NCBI RefSeq assembly: GCF_900609065.1
Contig: NZ_UXAU01000024.1
Span: forward strand, 45,139 to 109,138
DNA length: 64,000 nt
Direction: 5' to 3'
Source: Arthrobacter ulcerisalmonis
GTDB taxonomy: Bacteria; Actinomycetota; Actinomycetes; Actinomycetales; Micrococcaceae
The position numbers and the translations under genes were made by a program. The notes below the pieces were generated by a model, which was not told where the DNA came from, did not search any database, and was given only the letters and a program-made list of their open reading frames with translations. This document shows, in pieces, positions 63,037-64,000 of the stretch; the first letter of the stretch is position 1; each line of letters begins with the position of its first letter.

Positions 63037-63827
63037 GCTCTCCGGTCATTGAACTCAAAAACGTCAAAGTCCACCACCGTGCCCGCTCCGGATCGCTCTT
63101 CAAGCCCACCATCGTCAAAGCGGTGGATGGCGTGGACTTCAGCATCAGCCGTGGTGAAACCGTCGGCATCGTGGGCGAGTCCGGTTGTGGCAAGTCCACC
63201 CTGGCCTCCGTGTTGGTAGGCCTGCAGGCGCCCACGTCCGGCGAGGTGCTGTTCCACGGCAAGCCGGCCATCAAGCGGAACGCCGCCATGCGGAAGGAAT
63301 TTGGCCGCTCCGTTTCGGTGGTTTTCCAGGACCCTGCCACTGCGCTGAACCCCCGCATGACCATTGCGGACATCCTCACGGACCCACTCCAGATCCACGG
63401 GATCGGAACCGCGGCGTCCCGCGCTGCCAAGGTCAAGGAGCTGCTGGCGCTGGTTGGTTTGCCGGCCTCGGCAGCCGAGGTGACGCCGTCGCAGGTTTCC
63501 GGTGGACAGCGCCAGCGCGTGGCAATTGCCCGGGCACTGGCCCTGGACCCGGACATCATCGTGGCGGACGAGCCCACCTCGGCCCTCGACGTCTCGGTGC
63601 GGGCACAGGTGCTGAACCTGCTCTCCGACCTGAAGACCCGGCTGAACCTCGGCCTGGTGTTTATCTCGCACGACATCCAGACCGTGCGCTACGTCTCGGA
63701 CCGGATCTGCGTCATGTACTTCGGCAACATCGTCGAACAGGGCCCCGCCGCGCAGGTCTTTGACACCCCCAGCAATGACTACACCCGCAAGCTGCTCGGC
63801 GCCGCGCCCAGCCTGCTGCACACCTAA
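63033..63827 (+). CDS. ATP-binding subunit of the Sat-like transporter (SatD-like)
   Basis: 264 residues. Walker A GESGCGKST (about residue 48), VSGGQRQRVAIARALALDP and Walker B IIVADEPTSALD are all intact. Forms an ATPase pair with the fused subunit. It ends the run; the contig loses quality about 35 bases later, so any catabolic genes behind it are not visible. Confidence 0.92.
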   Translation: MSSPVIELKNVKVHHRARSGSLFKPTIVKAVDGVDFSISRGETVGIVGESGCGKSTLASVLVGLQAPTSGEVLFHGKPAIKRNAAMRKEFGRSVSVVFQDPATALNPRMTIADILTDPLQIHGIGTAASRAAKVKELLALVGLPASAAEVTPSQVSGGQRQRVAIARALALDPDIIVADEPTSALDVSVRAQVLNLLSDLKTRLNLGLVFISHDIQTVRYVSDRICVMYFGNIVEQGPAAQVFDTPSNDYTRKLLGAAPSLLHT

Positions 63828-63865
63828 ATGTCGGGCGGACGCCCGGGAGTGGGGGTGGAGACGAA

Positions 63866-64000
63866 GGGGGTGGGGGGGGGGGGGGGGGGGGGGGGCGGGG
63901 GGGCGGGCCGCACCGCCCCCCCCGATGGGGGGGGGGGGGGGGGGGGGCCCCCCCCCCCCCCCCCCCCCCGGCGGCCGCGCGCGCCCACCCCCGCGGGGGG
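63866..64000. other. Low-quality G/C homopolymer contig end
   Basis: Long pure G runs, then C runs, with no coding signal. The sequence is nearly its own reverse complement in base content, which looks like a poly-G read artefact joined with its complement rather than genomic DNA. Nothing should be annotated here. Confidence 0.9.

Noticed and set aside
63841..64000. G-rich stretch as a possible G-quadruplex or telomere-like end
   Set aside because: Pure homopolymer with matching C runs is better explained as a read artefact.

Overview
The window reads as a stretch of chromosome (about 62-65% GC by eye, not counted) from a high-GC Gram-positive bacterium of the Micrococcaceae, most like Arthrobacter/Paenarthrobacter. 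The reasons are the actinobacterial GTP-type PEP carboxykinase, a DtxR/IdeR-type iron box, an MmyB-type regulator, an actinobacterial-style c-di-AMP riboswitch before a wall hydrolase, an IS1249-type element, and the frequent GTG/TTG starts. The genus is inferred from protein style, not from a search. The last ~135 bases are G/C homopolymer and look like a damaged contig end.

Layout. 186-9184: a very large secreted nuclease/5'-nucleotidase, a FAD/NAD(P)-binding protein, a prolyl oligopeptidase broken by one frameshift, and tRNA-Ser(GCT). 9201-10501: a complete IS with 27-bp inverted ends and an 8-bp target duplication. 10509-18819: a drug-type MFS exporter divergent from an MmyB-type regulator, a second (DHA2) exporter, a RecQ helicase carrying a phosphoribosyltransferase-like tail, and a phosphomannomutase. 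18816-25419: an MFS exporter divergent from a four-gene Opp/Dpp-type ABC importer, with a good DtxR/IdeR box between them; this resembles the staphylopine-type metallophore export/import arrangement. 25436-27735: pckG with a CRP/GlxR-like site, and tRNA-Arg(ACG). 27837-35807: the complete kdpFABCDE potassium uptake operon, led by an extra 27-residue membrane peptide and preceded by three phased 11-bp repeats. 35866-43695: a disulfide oxidoreductase, a TetR-controlled operon of a degenerate ABC ATPase with a YhgE/Pip protein, then an EamA exporter, a LysR regulator and a SixA phosphatase, separated by copies of a strong palindromic repeat.

43793-52939: a receiver-less winged-helix regulator, a two-component system, a c-di-AMP riboswitch driving a lytic-transglycosylase-like protein, and housekeeping genes (upp, tadA, a PAP2 phosphatase, VOC and YdeI-like proteins), then a pterin-synthase-like/alcohol-dehydrogenase-like pair. 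53070-63827: tRNA-Ser(CGA), then a sialic acid region. It has a secreted multidomain sialidase, divergent from an operon-like run of a leaderless sialidase and a SatABCD-like ABC transporter whose third subunit is a permease-ATPase fusion. No catabolic nan genes are seen before the contig ends.

Themes. The window is rich in nutrient scavenging (nucleic acids, peptides, sialoglycans, iron/metallophores, potassium) with local regulation readable from the DNA. Two families of dispersed palindromes sit at gene ends and supply or remove stop codons. In one case an exporter now reads through a repeat into the antisense of its neighbour.
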